Positions 35,335 through 44,558 of a stretch of DNA of 64,000 bases are shown piece by piece. Position numbers and translations under genes: made by a program. Within the stretch, counting starts at the first letter, position 1, and each line of letters begins with the position of its first letter. Origin of the DNA: JANWVO01 sp037446555 (lineage in GTDB: Bacteria; Acidobacteriota; Terriglobia; Bryobacterales; Bryobacteraceae). Under the pieces are notes generated by a model, which was not told the origin of the DNA, ran no database searches, and was given only the letters and a program-made list of their open reading frames with translations. The stretch is taken from the NCBI GenBank assembly GCA_037446555.1, contig JBBIIK010000001.1:186001-250000 (forward strand), read 5' to 3'.

Positions 35335-36723
35335 ATGGCCACGAGTTCTGCGCCCGCGCTGCTGAGGCGGCTTGGACTGTTCAGCGCCACGGCGCTGGTG
35401 ATCTCGAACATGGTGGGCACAGGGATCTTCACGTCCACCGGCTTCTTGGCCGGCGACCTGGGCGAGCCGTGGCTGGTGCTGGTGATCTGGGTGGTGGGCG
35501 GCGTGGTGGCGCTGGCCGGCGCGCTGTCGTATTCGGAGCTTGGCGTGAACTTTCCGGCCTCTGGCGGAGAGTATGTTTATCTCACACGCGCCTACGGCCC
35601 CACGCTCGGTTTCATGAGCGGCTGGGTGAGCTTCTTCGCCGGCTTCAGCGCGCCGGTGGCGACGGCGGCACTGGCGTTCTCCAACTATCTGGGCTACTTC
35701 TTTCCGTCGCTGCGGCAGGAGAATCTGTGGTTTCAGCGCAAGTGGGGCGAGATCGGGATTGAGGCCGGCGGGGCGCAGGTGGCGGCGGCAGCGCTGATCC
35801 TCGTGTTCACCGTGCTGAACCTGTTCGGGGTGGAGTTCATCGCGCGGGTGCAAAACACGCTGACCTCGGTCAAGGTGCTGGTGATGGTGGCCTTCATTGC
35901 TTTCGGGCTGGCGGTGGGGCAGGGCGACTGGTCGCACCTGTCGCAGCCGGCGGTGCGGACGTCGGCGACACCGCTGGCGGCGCAGTTTGCGCTGAGCCTG
36001 TTTTGGATCTACGTCGGCTACAGCGGCTGGAACGCGGCCACCTATATCGCGGAAGAGTTGAAGAAGCCGGAGCGGACGCTGCCGATGGCGCTGGCCATTG
36101 GCACAGTGACCGTGGGCGTGCTCTACATCCTGTTCAACGTCGTTTTCATCTACGCCATGCCGCTGGAGCAGATGAAAGGAGTGCTGGCGGTAGGCAGCGT
36201 GACGGCGCACGCTCTGTTCGGCCCGGAAGCTGCCGGCGTGTTCAGCGGGCTGCTGGCGGTGAGCCTGATGTCGACGGTGAACGCGATGGTGACCATCGGA
36301 CCGCGGCTTTATTACGCGATGGCGAAGAACGGTGCCTTTCTGCCTTCGGCGGCATGGGTGCATCCGCGGTGGCGCACGCCGGTGCCGGCGATCCTTTTCC
36401 AGGGCGCCTGCGCGATGCTGATGACGCTGGTCAACTTCGGCAACCTGATGACCTATATCGGGTACCTGCTGAACCTGTTCGCCATGCTGGCGGTGGCAAG
36501 CCTGCTGTGGCTGCGAAGGCGGCCGGACTGGCGGCGGCTGCCGGCGGTGAGTTTCGCCTGGCCGCTGGTGCCGATGCTGTTCGTGGTGCCGGGACTGTGG
36601 CTGGTGGTGGCGGGGCTCAGGTTTGCGCCCGTGATCTCGGCCGCAGCGGCGTTGACGCTGGTGTCGGGCGCGCTTGTCTACCGATACCGGGTAGTGCCGA
36701 AACTGAAGGGGGTGGGCGTCTAG
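35335..36723 (+). CDS. APC superfamily amino acid permease
   Basis: A 462-residue inner-membrane transporter with about twelve transmembrane helices. The helix-1 signature SNMVGTGIFTSTG and the helix-3 region of the APC fold are present, as is WIYVGYSGWNAATYIAEELKKPERTLP in helix 6. The closest familiar group is the LAT/amino acid-polyamine permeases; the substrate cannot be assigned. Its TAG stop shares the sequence CTAG with the TAG stop of the convergent HD-GYP gene, so the two genes overlap by 4 nt. Confidence 0.88.
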   Translation: MATSSAPALLRRLGLFSATALVISNMVGTGIFTSTGFLAGDLGEPWLVLVIWVVGGVVALAGALSYSELGVNFPASGGEYVYLTRAYGPTLGFMSGWVSFFAGFSAPVATAALAFSNYLGYFFPSLRQENLWFQRKWGEIGIEAGGAQVAAAALILVFTVLNLFGVEFIARVQNTLTSVKVLVMVAFIAFGLAVGQGDWSHLSQPAVRTSATPLAAQFALSLFWIYVGYSGWNAATYIAEELKKPERTLPMALAIGTVTVGVLYILFNVVFIYAMPLEQMKGVLAVGSVTAHALFGPEAAGVFSGLLAVSLMSTVNAMVTIGPRLYYAMAKNGAFLPSAAWVHPRWRTPVPAILFQGACAMLMTLVNFGNLMTYIGYLLNLFAMLAVASLLWLRRRPDWRRLPAVSFAWPLVPMLFVVPGLWLVVAGLRFAPVISAAAALTLVSGALVYRYRVVPKLKGVGV

Positions 36724-39167
36724 TTGACGCGGAGTCCCTCGGATTTCTGCGCCCACTGCTGCCAGCGCACGCGCGCCCTCTGCCGCGTTTCGCTGTTCTG
36801 CTTGGCCCGGTACATTTCGCGATCGGCGAGGGTGAGCAGGTCCTCGGCGTCGCCGCCCTCTTCGGGGAAGGAAGCGCAGCCCACCGAGAGGATCAGGTCC
36901 TGGCCGGTTTTCATGCGGGCGTCTTCCTCCACGGTGCGCTTCAACTGGGCGATTCGCGCGGCGGCGAAGCCCCGGTTCAGGCCGCTGAAGACGAGCACGA
37001 ACTCGTCGCCGCCCATGCGGGCGACGTAGTCGTACTCGCGGCACCGGCTGCGCAGCGCCTCGCCCAGGATGCGGAGCAGGCGGTTGCCCTCGAGATGGCC
37101 GTGTTCGTCGTTGATCAATTTGAAGTTGTCGACGTCGCACACGGCCACGGTCAACGGTTCGCCCTGGCGCCGGGCGCGCGCCAATTCGCTGTCGAGATGG
37201 AGGAACAGCGATCGTGCATTGGGCAGCCCGGTGAGATAGTCGGTGGTGGCGGAACTTTCGGCCTGGCGGTAGCGCAAGGCGTTTTCGACGGCGAAGGCGA
37301 GCTTGGAGCAGATGGCCAGCAGCAGGCGCATATGGTCCTTGCTGAAGGCGTTGCGGTCGGCGCGGTAGAGCGAGACAACGCCGGAGACGCCGTTGAGCCC
37401 CTCAAGCGGAACTGCGAGCGCCGACTGCAGGGTGGAAAATTTCGAATCGTCGTTCAGGTAGCCCGGCTCGACGTTCGGATTGCCGTTCAGAATCTCTCGC
37501 CCCGTTTCGGCGACCCATCCGGAGAGCCCCTGGCCGACAGGGATGCGGAGCGATGAGAACAGCCGTGCGTTCTCTCCCACGACGAAGACGGGTTCGAGCA
37601 CCTGTTCCTTGATGAGGAAAACCGCCATGGCGTCGAAGGGAATGATGCGCTGCAGGCGCACACTGAGAACGGAAAGCGTCTCGTCGAGGCTCAGCGAGGT
37701 GCCGAGGTCGTGGGCGAGTTCGAAAAGCTCATGCGCCTCCTGGCGAGCGGCGGCAATCTGGCCGAGGAATTCAGGCTGTTCAGCCGGGGCGGACGCCGCG
37801 GCAGCTTCGAAGCCCGCCGCCGGTGCTTCTCCTCCGTGGATCTCCACGTCCTTTTTGAGCTTCAGTTCCTCTACTTGCCTGGAGCGGGCGAGCTTCTCCA
37901 GTTCCCTGTATCCCCGGGCGAGCACTTCGACCACCTTCGGGTCGAACGCCTTGCCCGCTTCGCTAAGGATCACGCCCACCGCCTCATCCAAAGGCAGCGC
38001 CTTTCGGTATTGGCGGTCCGTGGCCAGCGCGTCCAGCGTGTCCACGGCGGCCAGGATACGGGCGCCGAGCGGGATCTCTTCGCCCTTCAGCTTGTCCGGA
38101 TAGCCTGAGCCGTCCCAACGCTCGTGGTGGGAGCGGACAATGGGCGCCACCGGATAGGGGAAGCGCACGCGCTCCAGGATCTGGGCACCGACCACCGGAT
38201 GGATCTTCATGCGCTCAAACTCTTCCGGCGTCAGCTTGCCCGGTTTGGAGATGATGTGCTCGGGTACGGCCAGCTTGCCGATGTCATGCAACAGCGCGGC
38301 AGCGCGCAGCGCGTCGAGTTCCTCTCCACTCATGCCGAGGTCCTTGCCGATCTCGACGGCGTAGACCTGAACTCGCTGCAGATGTTCCTGGGTCGTTTCG
38401 TCCTTGGCGTCGATGGCGAGCGCCAAAGCCTCAATCGTTCGCAGATGCAGGGATGCCATCTCCTCGGCGTGGCGGAGTCCGGCCTCTACCTTTTCCAGGT
38501 ATAGCTGGTAGGCGCGGTAGGGCAGGTAGGCGGCGAGCAGCAGCAGCAGGGGGATCTGCCAGCCAAATTGAATGCGGGCGAGATCGAACAGCGCCGACAG
38601 CAGGGCCGCGGCCACAAAATAGGGCATCATCCAGAAAAACTGTTCCCGCCAGATGCGCCCGGGGCGCCCGCCATTCTGGATGGCCTCGCGGAGCGCTTCA
38701 GGGAACGACAGCGTCAGGAAAACGGCGACGCCGGCGAGTACGGCGCTGATGGCGGCGGCCAGCTCCGGCCTTGACGAGGCCGGCTGAACCCCCCGCAGAG
38801 CATAGTCGCCGCCAGCCATGGCTAAACTCCAGAGGGCCATAGCGAACAGAATCCGTTCTGCCGGCTTGCGCTCTCCGCGGCGGGCACCGAATTCCAGGGC
38901 GGCGCCGTTCAGCGCCCCCAAAAGGATCGCCTGCTCCGGTCGAAGGGCGCGCAGCCCAATCATCACAAACAGCAGGCTGGCGGGCAGGAGGTGTTCGCCT
39001 TGCCGGAGGCCCACCTGCCAGTAACTCGCCAGGCCGCTCAGCAGAAGATAGGAGAAGAACTGGAGCTGGTCCGCGGCCTTCCAGGAGAAGAGCGCGGGCA
39101 CGGCGATAGCGGCGGCGATCAGGATCACGAGCCGCATATAGGCCCGGCCTACGCTTTCGGCGTGCAT
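36720..39167 (-). CDS. Membrane HD-GYP / GAF / GGDEF c-di-GMP enzyme
   Basis: An 815-residue protein. About seven or eight transmembrane segments (residues ~10-220) are followed by an HD-GYP phosphodiesterase domain (~240-420) with HDIGK, the HHERWDGSGYP signature and GARILAAVDTLDAL, then a GAF domain (~480-620), then GGDEF (~650-800). The cyclase site is canonical (RMGGDEF) and an inhibitory RxxD (REYD) lies five residues before it. Both synthesis and degradation of c-di-GMP therefore look possible in one polypeptide. It is divergent from a sigma54 activator and a PilZ gene. In-frame starts at 39200 and 39137 are alternatives. Confidence 0.88.
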   Translation of the reverse strand: MHAESVGRAYMRLVILIAAAIAVPALFSWKAADQLQFFSYLLLSGLASYWQVGLRQGEHLLPASLLFVMIGLRALRPEQAILLGALNGAALEFGARRGERKPAERILFAMALWSLAMAGGDYALRGVQPASSRPELAAAISAVLAGVAVFLTLSFPEALREAIQNGGRPGRIWREQFFWMMPYFVAAALLSALFDLARIQFGWQIPLLLLLAAYLPYRAYQLYLEKVEAGLRHAEEMASLHLRTIEALALAIDAKDETTQEHLQRVQVYAVEIGKDLGMSGEELDALRAAALLHDIGKLAVPEHIISKPGKLTPEEFERMKIHPVVGAQILERVRFPYPVAPIVRSHHERWDGSGYPDKLKGEEIPLGARILAAVDTLDALATDRQYRKALPLDEAVGVILSEAGKAFDPKVVEVLARGYRELEKLARSRQVEELKLKKDVEIHGGEAPAAGFEAAAASAPAEQPEFLGQIAAARQEAHELFELAHDLGTSLSLDETLSVLSVRLQRIIPFDAMAVFLIKEQVLEPVFVVGENARLFSSLRIPVGQGLSGWVAETGREILNGNPNVEPGYLNDDSKFSTLQSALAVPLEGLNGVSGVVSLYRADRNAFSKDHMRLLLAICSKLAFAVENALRYRQAESSATTDYLTGLPNARSLFLHLDSELARARRQGEPLTVAVCDVDNFKLINDEHGHLEGNRLLRILGEALRSRCREYDYVARMGGDEFVLVFSGLNRGFAAARIAQLKRTVEEDARMKTGQDLILSVGCASFPEEGGDAEDLLTLADREMYRAKQNSETRQRARVRWQQWAQKSEGLRVN

Positions 39168-39304
39168 GACCCTAGAATCGGCTGCTCGGGCGAGGAACAT
39201 TACGGCCTGGAGTCCTAAGGGGAATTCTCTGTCGTACCTCGGGGATTCGCCGGGCCGGGCAGCGCGGTTTCCACTACTCGCCTTTGCCGCCACATTCCTG
39301 CAAG

Positions 39305-40366
39305 ATGGACATGACGGCACCCGAAATGTCACGCCAGACGGAAAGGCTCGACCTGCTCGGATTGGCGGCGGTGTTCGCCAGCCCGGCGATGCGCGCGCTG
39401 TTTGACATGACGGCGCGGGTGGCGCGTTCGCAGGCGGCGGTGTTGATTCTGGGGGAAAGTGGGACGGGCAAGGAGATAGTCGCGCGCGCGGTGCATCATT
39501 TTTCGATGCGATGCGCGCGGCCGTGGGTGGACGTGAGCTGCGGCGCGCTGCCGGAGCACCTGCTGGAGAGCGAGCTGTTCGGGTATGAACGGGGCGCCTT
39601 CAGCGGGGCGGTGGCGCCCAAGCCGGGGCTGTTCGAGCTTGCGCATACTGGTACGTTATTGCTGGACGAGATCGGGGAGTTGGATCCCCGGATGCAGGTG
39701 AAGCTGCTCCGGGTGCTGGACGGCGTGCCGTATTACCGGCTGGGCGGAACGAAGAAGGTGCAGGTGGACGTGCGCATTGTGGCGGCGACCAACGCCGACC
39801 TGGAGCGGGCGGTGGAAGAGGGGCGGTTCCGGAGCGATCTGTACCACAGGCTCAGCCAGGTGGTGCTGCGCGTGCCGCCGCTGCGGGAACGGCGTGAGGA
39901 TCTTGCGCCGCTGGCGGAACTGTTTCTGGCCGGATACGAACCCGAACCGAAGCTGACGCGGGGGGCTCTGGTGGCGCTGGAACGGTATCACTGGCCCGGC
40001 AACGTGCGCGAGCTCAGGAACGTGTTGACGCGGGCGGCGCTGGCGGCGGGCGGAGCGCCGATCGAGGCTGCTCACCTCGGGTTGCCCGCCGTGCTGCCTC
40101 AGGCGCCCGGGGCGGCGGTGATGGGCGGCTTGGAGTGGCTGGAGCGGGATGCGATTCTGAAGGCCCTTCATGAGACGGGCGGGCACCGGCAGAGGGCGGC
40201 GGCATTGCTGGGGATCAGCCGGCGGACCCTGAGCCGGAAACTGAAGCTGTATGGGAATCCGCAGGCCGTGCGGAACGGAGCGGGACGCAAGACGGCGCCG
40301 CCCGGTGAAGACTGCCTGGAGGAGAGGAGCGAGGATGAGCGCCAATTGGCGGGAAAAACGGCATGA
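39305..40366 (+). CDS. Sigma54-dependent transcriptional activator without receiver domain
   Basis: A 353-residue bacterial enhancer-binding protein. The AAA+ domain (~residues 20-245) has Walker A GESGTGKE, Walker B TLLLDEIGEL and YHWPGNVRELRN. The sigma54-contact loop reads GAFSGA rather than GAFTGA; Thr to Ser is a conservative change. A Fis-type helix-turn-helix (RQRAAALLGISRRTLSRKLKLYG, residues ~300-322) follows. There is no N-terminal sensory domain, so it may be controlled by another protein or by its level. Starts at 39311 or 39326 are also possible. Its end overlaps the PilZ gene by 32 nt. Confidence 0.85.
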   Translation: MDMTAPEMSRQTERLDLLGLAAVFASPAMRALFDMTARVARSQAAVLILGESGTGKEIVARAVHHFSMRCARPWVDVSCGALPEHLLESELFGYERGAFSGAVAPKPGLFELAHTGTLLLDEIGELDPRMQVKLLRVLDGVPYYRLGGTKKVQVDVRIVAATNADLERAVEEGRFRSDLYHRLSQVVLRVPPLRERREDLAPLAELFLAGYEPEPKLTRGALVALERYHWPGNVRELRNVLTRAALAAGGAPIEAAHLGLPAVLPQAPGAAVMGGLEWLERDAILKALHETGGHRQRAAALLGISRRTLSRKLKLYGNPQAVRNGAGRKTAPPGEDCLEERSEDERQLAGKTA

Positions 40367-40613
40367 GCCGCGCCGGCCGGCCAGCGGCCCGGTAAGGTTG
40401 AGCGTCGGCCTCGGATGGCGGCCGCAAAGCGTGGCTGGCGTTCTGCTCGACGTCAGCTCCCACGGCTTCCGGGCGGCGCATGACTATGCCGGGCTGAGCG
40501 CCGGCCAAGAGGTGGGCTTCGAGCATGAAGGGCGGCAGGGACGCGCCCGGGTGGCATGGACGCGGGTGGCGGAGGGGAAGGTCGAGTCCGGCTTTTTCGT
40601 ATTGAACGGCTGA
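40335..40613 (+). CDS. PilZ-domain c-di-GMP receptor
   Basis: This 92-residue single-domain protein begins MSANWREKRHEPRRPASG. The c-di-GMP-binding RxxxR motif is RHEPR, and the D/NxSxxG motif is DVSSHG about 35 residues later. The remaining beta-strands (GQEVGFEHEGRQGRARVAW) fit the PilZ barrel. It starts inside the sigma54 activator gene in another frame, so the two are likely co-expressed. With the divergent HD-GYP/GGDEF enzyme it forms a compact c-di-GMP signalling locus. Confidence 0.85.
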   Translation: MSANWREKRHEPRRPASGPVRLSVGLGWRPQSVAGVLLDVSSHGFRAAHDYAGLSAGQEVGFEHEGRQGRARVAWTRVAEGKVESGFFVLNG

Positions 40614-40659
40614 GCGGGTCGCGGCGTCCGCGTTGTACCCGCAAGAGGGCTGCGGTTCG

Positions 40660-40665
40660 TATAAT
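40660..40665 (+). promoter_or_regulatory. -10-like TATAAT
   Basis: A perfect TATAAT 41 nt before the start of the SBBP protein. A TTGTAC at 40633-40638 would give a 21-nt spacer, which is too long, so the -35 is uncertain. It implies a short untranslated leader. Confidence 0.5.
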
Positions 40666-40706
40666 GAAGTGTTTGGACTTCCCCGCTAGGGGCGCCTACT
40701 TCCATC

Positions 40707-43016
40707 ATGCGCATTCCGCTTGCCCTTTTCGCCGCAGCCCTGTTTGCGGCCGCCGCTCCGGGCGGCGAGACGGATCCTCGACAGGCATTTTCCCGGCTGG
40801 CAGGATGGTTTGAGCCGGGCCCGGCCCCCGGCACATACCTGAGCCGGAGCACCGAGCTGGCTTTGGCCGTGGACGGCCGGGGAGCGCTGCTGGCGCGCCC
40901 GGGTTTCCGCGTCCGCCTGGGATTCCGGGACGGACATGCCACGCGGCTGGAGGCGCTGGAGCCTTTGCCTGGCATGAGCCAATATCTGGTAGGTCGCGAT
41001 CCGCAGCAGTGGCGCCGGCAGGTGCCACAGTTCCGCAAGGTGGCTGCGCGGGGTGTATACCCGGGGATCGACGTCGTTTACTACTCGACGGGCAAGCAAC
41101 TGGAGTATGACTTTCTGGTGGCGCCTGGAGCAGATCCGGGCATGATCCGGCTGGAGTTCGACGGCGCCGCGGCGCGGCTGGAGGCGGACGGTAGTCTGAG
41201 CCTCGGTGGCAAGATTCGCCAAAAGCCGCCGGTGGCGTATCAACTGGCGCAGGGGCGCAGGGTGCCTGTCGAGAGCCGGTATGCGGTGGAAGGCGGTGCG
41301 GTGCGGATTGAACTGGGTTCCTATGATGGCAGCCTACCGCTGGTGATCGATCCTGTGATCGACTGGGGTGGCTACTTCGGCGGCGAGGAGATGGAGATCA
41401 TCCGGAGCGTGGCGGCAGATCCTGACGGTGGCTACTGGATCGCAGGCAGTTCGAATTCGATCCTGCCGATCGCGCCGGGTACGGACCCACGTCTCTGGGA
41501 GCGCAACGGCAACCGCGCGGCGACGACGCTGGCGGCAGGGGTAACAGCGGCAGATGACACGATCACTGTGGAGTCCGCCACCGGCTTCCCCTTCGCGCCG
41601 ACCTACAACATCGTGATTGACCAGGAAGAGATGACGGTGACGCAGATCGCTGGCGGCACCACGTGGACCGTGCGCCGCGGCGTGAACGGGACAACCCCGG
41701 CGGATCACGAAAAAGGATCGGGCGTGTTTTACTACGTCCCGGACGTCACCACGCGCGACGCTTTCCTGGCGAAGATCGTGCCGGACGGGGACAGCTGGCG
41801 CGTGGCCTACTTCACGTATCTCGGCGGGCGCGGTGAGGACGAGGCGACCTCGATCGCCATGCTGGGGCGCCGCGTGGCGGTGACGGGCACAACGGCGTCG
41901 GAGGACTTCCCGGTGTCCTACAATGCATTCCAACCCGAGCGCAACGCCCAGTTCGACATCTTTATCGTGCTCTACGATCCGCAGGCTTCCGGGCTGGACA
42001 CGCTGACGTTCTCGACCTACTACGGCGGCGAGCTCTCCGACACGCCCACCTCCATCGCCGCGGGACCCAATGGACGCATCGCTGTGGCGGGCTATACCGA
42101 CTCCGGCTTTTTGAAGTTCATGGTTTCCGAAGTGTCGCTGCAGCCCGCCAACCGGGGCGGCACGGAGGCGTTTCTGATCGTTGCCGATCCATTCCAGGAA
42201 GCGCCCGGCTCGCTGGTATATGCGACGTATTTCGGCGGCTCCTCCACCGACATCGCCAACGCCGTGGCGTTTGATTCCGAAGGCAAGGTCTATGTGGCGG
42301 GCGTCACGATGTCGGAAGACCTTCCCGACACGGACAACGCGCAGATCCATCATCCGCTCTCCACAGGCGACGGGTTCCTGCTGAAGATCGATCCTGACAA
42401 GCTGTGGTTTGACTCGTTCCTGTACGGCGGCTACTGGGGCGGCAACGATCTCGACGTGATCACGGCGATGACGGTGACGGCTCCGGACGAGGTCTGGATT
42501 GCGGGTTACACGTTTTCCGACGACCTGCCCGTTTCGTTGGGCGCTCATCAAGTTTCGCGGCGCGGGGCGGCGGACGCCTTCGTGGCGAAGCTGAACCTGC
42601 GGGAGTACGGCGCCGCCTTCGTTCCCTTCTGCACGTATTTCGGCGGCTTGCGCAGCGAGGTGCCATACGGGATGGCCTATGACGCGGGCTCTGGCACAGT
42701 GACGCTGACCGGATACACGACCTCGCCCGATTTCCCGGTGAAGAACTTCCCCGGATACGAGCAGCCGTTGATCCGCTCCTACGAGATCTTTGTGACCCGG
42801 TTTGCGCCGGAGCAGACGGGAGTCGATCAGCTGGTCTGGTCGACGATGTTCGGCGGCGCCAATGCCGACGTGGGCACCGGCATCACCATCGGGCCGGACG
42901 GCAGCGTGTTCGTGGGCGGCTATACGACGTCGCTGAACCTGAACATCCGGGGGGCGGCGGCGAAGCCCAACGGGCTGGGACGCGACGCGGGAGTGTTCCT
43001 GCGCATTATTCCCTGA
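40707..43016 (+). CDS. Secreted SBBP-repeat beta-propeller protein
   Basis: A 769-residue secreted protein. A signal peptide (MRIPLALFAAALFAAAAPGG) precedes an N-terminal domain (~30-215; GVYPGIDVVYYSTGKQLEYDFLVAPGA) typical of SBBP proteins. Several SBBP repeats follow, recognisable by YATYFGGSSTDIANAVAFDSEGKVYVAG and similar F-GG/D-A-A/G-vyvaGyT units. An insert at ~275-330 (TLAAGVTAADDTITVESATGFP) resembles a short extracellular sandwich module. Such proteins are common in acidobacteria and are probably surface-located, with no known enzyme activity. It is transcribed alone. Confidence 0.85.
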   Translation: MRIPLALFAAALFAAAAPGGETDPRQAFSRLAGWFEPGPAPGTYLSRSTELALAVDGRGALLARPGFRVRLGFRDGHATRLEALEPLPGMSQYLVGRDPQQWRRQVPQFRKVAARGVYPGIDVVYYSTGKQLEYDFLVAPGADPGMIRLEFDGAAARLEADGSLSLGGKIRQKPPVAYQLAQGRRVPVESRYAVEGGAVRIELGSYDGSLPLVIDPVIDWGGYFGGEEMEIIRSVAADPDGGYWIAGSSNSILPIAPGTDPRLWERNGNRAATTLAAGVTAADDTITVESATGFPFAPTYNIVIDQEEMTVTQIAGGTTWTVRRGVNGTTPADHEKGSGVFYYVPDVTTRDAFLAKIVPDGDSWRVAYFTYLGGRGEDEATSIAMLGRRVAVTGTTASEDFPVSYNAFQPERNAQFDIFIVLYDPQASGLDTLTFSTYYGGELSDTPTSIAAGPNGRIAVAGYTDSGFLKFMVSEVSLQPANRGGTEAFLIVADPFQEAPGSLVYATYFGGSSTDIANAVAFDSEGKVYVAGVTMSEDLPDTDNAQIHHPLSTGDGFLLKIDPDKLWFDSFLYGGYWGGNDLDVITAMTVTAPDEVWIAGYTFSDDLPVSLGAHQVSRRGAADAFVAKLNLREYGAAFVPFCTYFGGLRSEVPYGMAYDAGSGTVTLTGYTTSPDFPVKNFPGYEQPLIRSYEIFVTRFAPEQTGVDQLVWSTMFGGANADVGTGITIGPDGSVFVGGYTTSLNLNIRGAAAKPNGLGRDAGVFLRIIP

Positions 43017-43038
43017 GCCGCCGGGGGCGCGGCTTCGA

Positions 43039-43044
43039 TAGAAT
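43039..43044 (+). promoter_or_regulatory. -10-like TAGAAT upstream of membrane fusion protein
   Basis: TAGAAT overlaps an ATG at 43043 that would extend the next gene, so that ATG is unlikely to be the start. A transcript from here would have about an 80-nt leader before the ATG at 43133, including an imperfect GC hairpin around 43094-43117. Confidence 0.4.
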
Positions 43045-43132
43045 GGCGCTGGCAGGTAACCTGCGCCGCGCAATCGCGCCTGAATGTTTTTGGGCGGACA
43101 GGCGTGCGCCTGCCCGTGTTTCAGGTGGATTC

Positions 43133-44359
43133 ATGCCGATCCTTCGTTCCTTTCTTACAGCTCTGCCCGCCGCTATTCCCTTCTTGCTTTTGCTAGCCGG
43201 CTGCGGGCGCAACCAGGCGGGTCCGGCGAAGAAAGAAGCTGGTCCGGCGGCAGTGCGCGTGGCACAGGTGTCACAGCGCACCATTTTGCGGGCGATTGAA
43301 AGCGTCGGCACGCTGTTTCCCTATGACGAGGCGATCATCAGCGCCGAGGTAGACGGTCCTTTGGTAGGGGTGCTCGCCGACTTGGGAGACGCGGTGAAAG
43401 AAGGCCAGGTGCTGGCGCGGATCTCTGACGAGGAGCAGCGCTACCTGGTGGCGCAGCAGGAGGCGCAGTTGCGGCAGTCGCTCGAGCGGCTCGGGCTGAG
43501 GGACGAGAGCGACAGGCTGGCCAACATCGAGGATGCGCCCGATGTGCGGCGGGCGCGGGCCGACCTTTTCGACGCCGAGACGCGGTACAAGCGCGTGCGC
43601 GAGCTCGTCGACCAGGGCATCGGGCCGCAATCGGACCTGGACCAGGCGCTGGCGCGCTTCCAGGCGGCGCAGGCGGCCTACGACCAGACGCGCAACCAGA
43701 CGCGGAACCTGTTACAGGAGATTGAACGGTTCAAGGCTTCGCTGAGCCTGCAGCGGAAGAAGCTCCGCGACACGGTGGTGCGCGCGCCCTTCGCCGCGTA
43801 CGTCAAGGAACGGCAGGCGGTGGCGGGCGCCTACGTACGCGCCAACTCGCCATTGTTCACGCTGGTCAAAATCGATCCGATCCGCCTGCGCATCGAGGTG
43901 CCGGAGCGGATGAGCCCGTGGGTGCGCGCGGGGCAAGACGTGGAGGTGACGGTGGAAGCTTTCGCCGAACGGAAGTTCGCCGGGCGCGTGTGGCGCATCT
44001 CGCCCACCGTGGACCAGACCAAGCGCACTTTTGTCGTCGAGGCGCTGATCCAGAACCCGCACAACGAGCTGAAGCCGGGCTCTTACGCGAGGGCGCGGGT
44101 CCAGACGGAGAAACAGGAGACGATCACGGTCGTGCCTGCGCGCGCTGTGCTTTATGTGCTGGGGGCGAACAAGAGCTTCGTGGTGAAGCCGGATTCGACC
44201 GTCGAGGTACGCGAGGTCAAAGTGGGCGAGCGCTTGCCGCAGGAGGTGGAGATCCTGGAAGGGCTTGAGCCGGGCGAGACGGTGGCGGTGACCAACCTGG
44301 CTCGGCTGACGCCCGGCATGAGCGTCAAAGTGCAAACGGGAGCGCCGCCGAAGGGCTGA
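43133..44359 (+). CDS. RND-type membrane fusion lipoprotein (HlyD/AcrA family)
   Basis: A 408-residue periplasmic adaptor. The lipobox is LLAGC in MPILRSFLTALPAAIPFLLLLAGCG. The lipoyl/biotinyl halves are around DGPLVGVLADLGDAVKEGQVLARI and DTVVRAPFAAYVKERQAVAGAYV, with a coiled-coil hairpin between (~100-190). The beta-barrel and membrane-proximal domains follow to the end. It normally bridges an RND or ABC pump to an outer-membrane channel, but neither partner is next to it: the following gene is convergent. The start at 43133 was chosen because it places the signal peptide at the N-terminus. Confidence 0.85.
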   Translation: MPILRSFLTALPAAIPFLLLLAGCGRNQAGPAKKEAGPAAVRVAQVSQRTILRAIESVGTLFPYDEAIISAEVDGPLVGVLADLGDAVKEGQVLARISDEEQRYLVAQQEAQLRQSLERLGLRDESDRLANIEDAPDVRRARADLFDAETRYKRVRELVDQGIGPQSDLDQALARFQAAQAAYDQTRNQTRNLLQEIERFKASLSLQRKKLRDTVVRAPFAAYVKERQAVAGAYVRANSPLFTLVKIDPIRLRIEVPERMSPWVRAGQDVEVTVEAFAERKFAGRVWRISPTVDQTKRTFVVEALIQNPHNELKPGSYARARVQTEKQETITVVPARAVLYVLGANKSFVVKPDSTVEVREVKVGERLPQEVEILEGLEPGETVAVTNLARLTPGMSVKVQTGAPPKG

Positions 44360-44558
44360 GGCTGGCAGCGCCTGAACCTCTCCGGGCCGTGAGGCCCTCC
44401 CGTGGAGGTCCATCCCATCGTGGCTACTGCGCGTGGAGTGGCAGGAGCCTGCCGTGCGCGGGCTTCGCGCGCTGGCAGGTGAACGCAGGTTCGAGTTGGC
44501 GGGCAGCGGCTTCCACGCCGCCGTGGCTTACGCGCGAGTTTCAGAAAGTCCGGCAGGA

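Noticed and set aside
44360..44558. Remnant of an RND pump gene after the membrane fusion protein
   Set aside because: None of the frames gives transmembrane or RND-like sequence.
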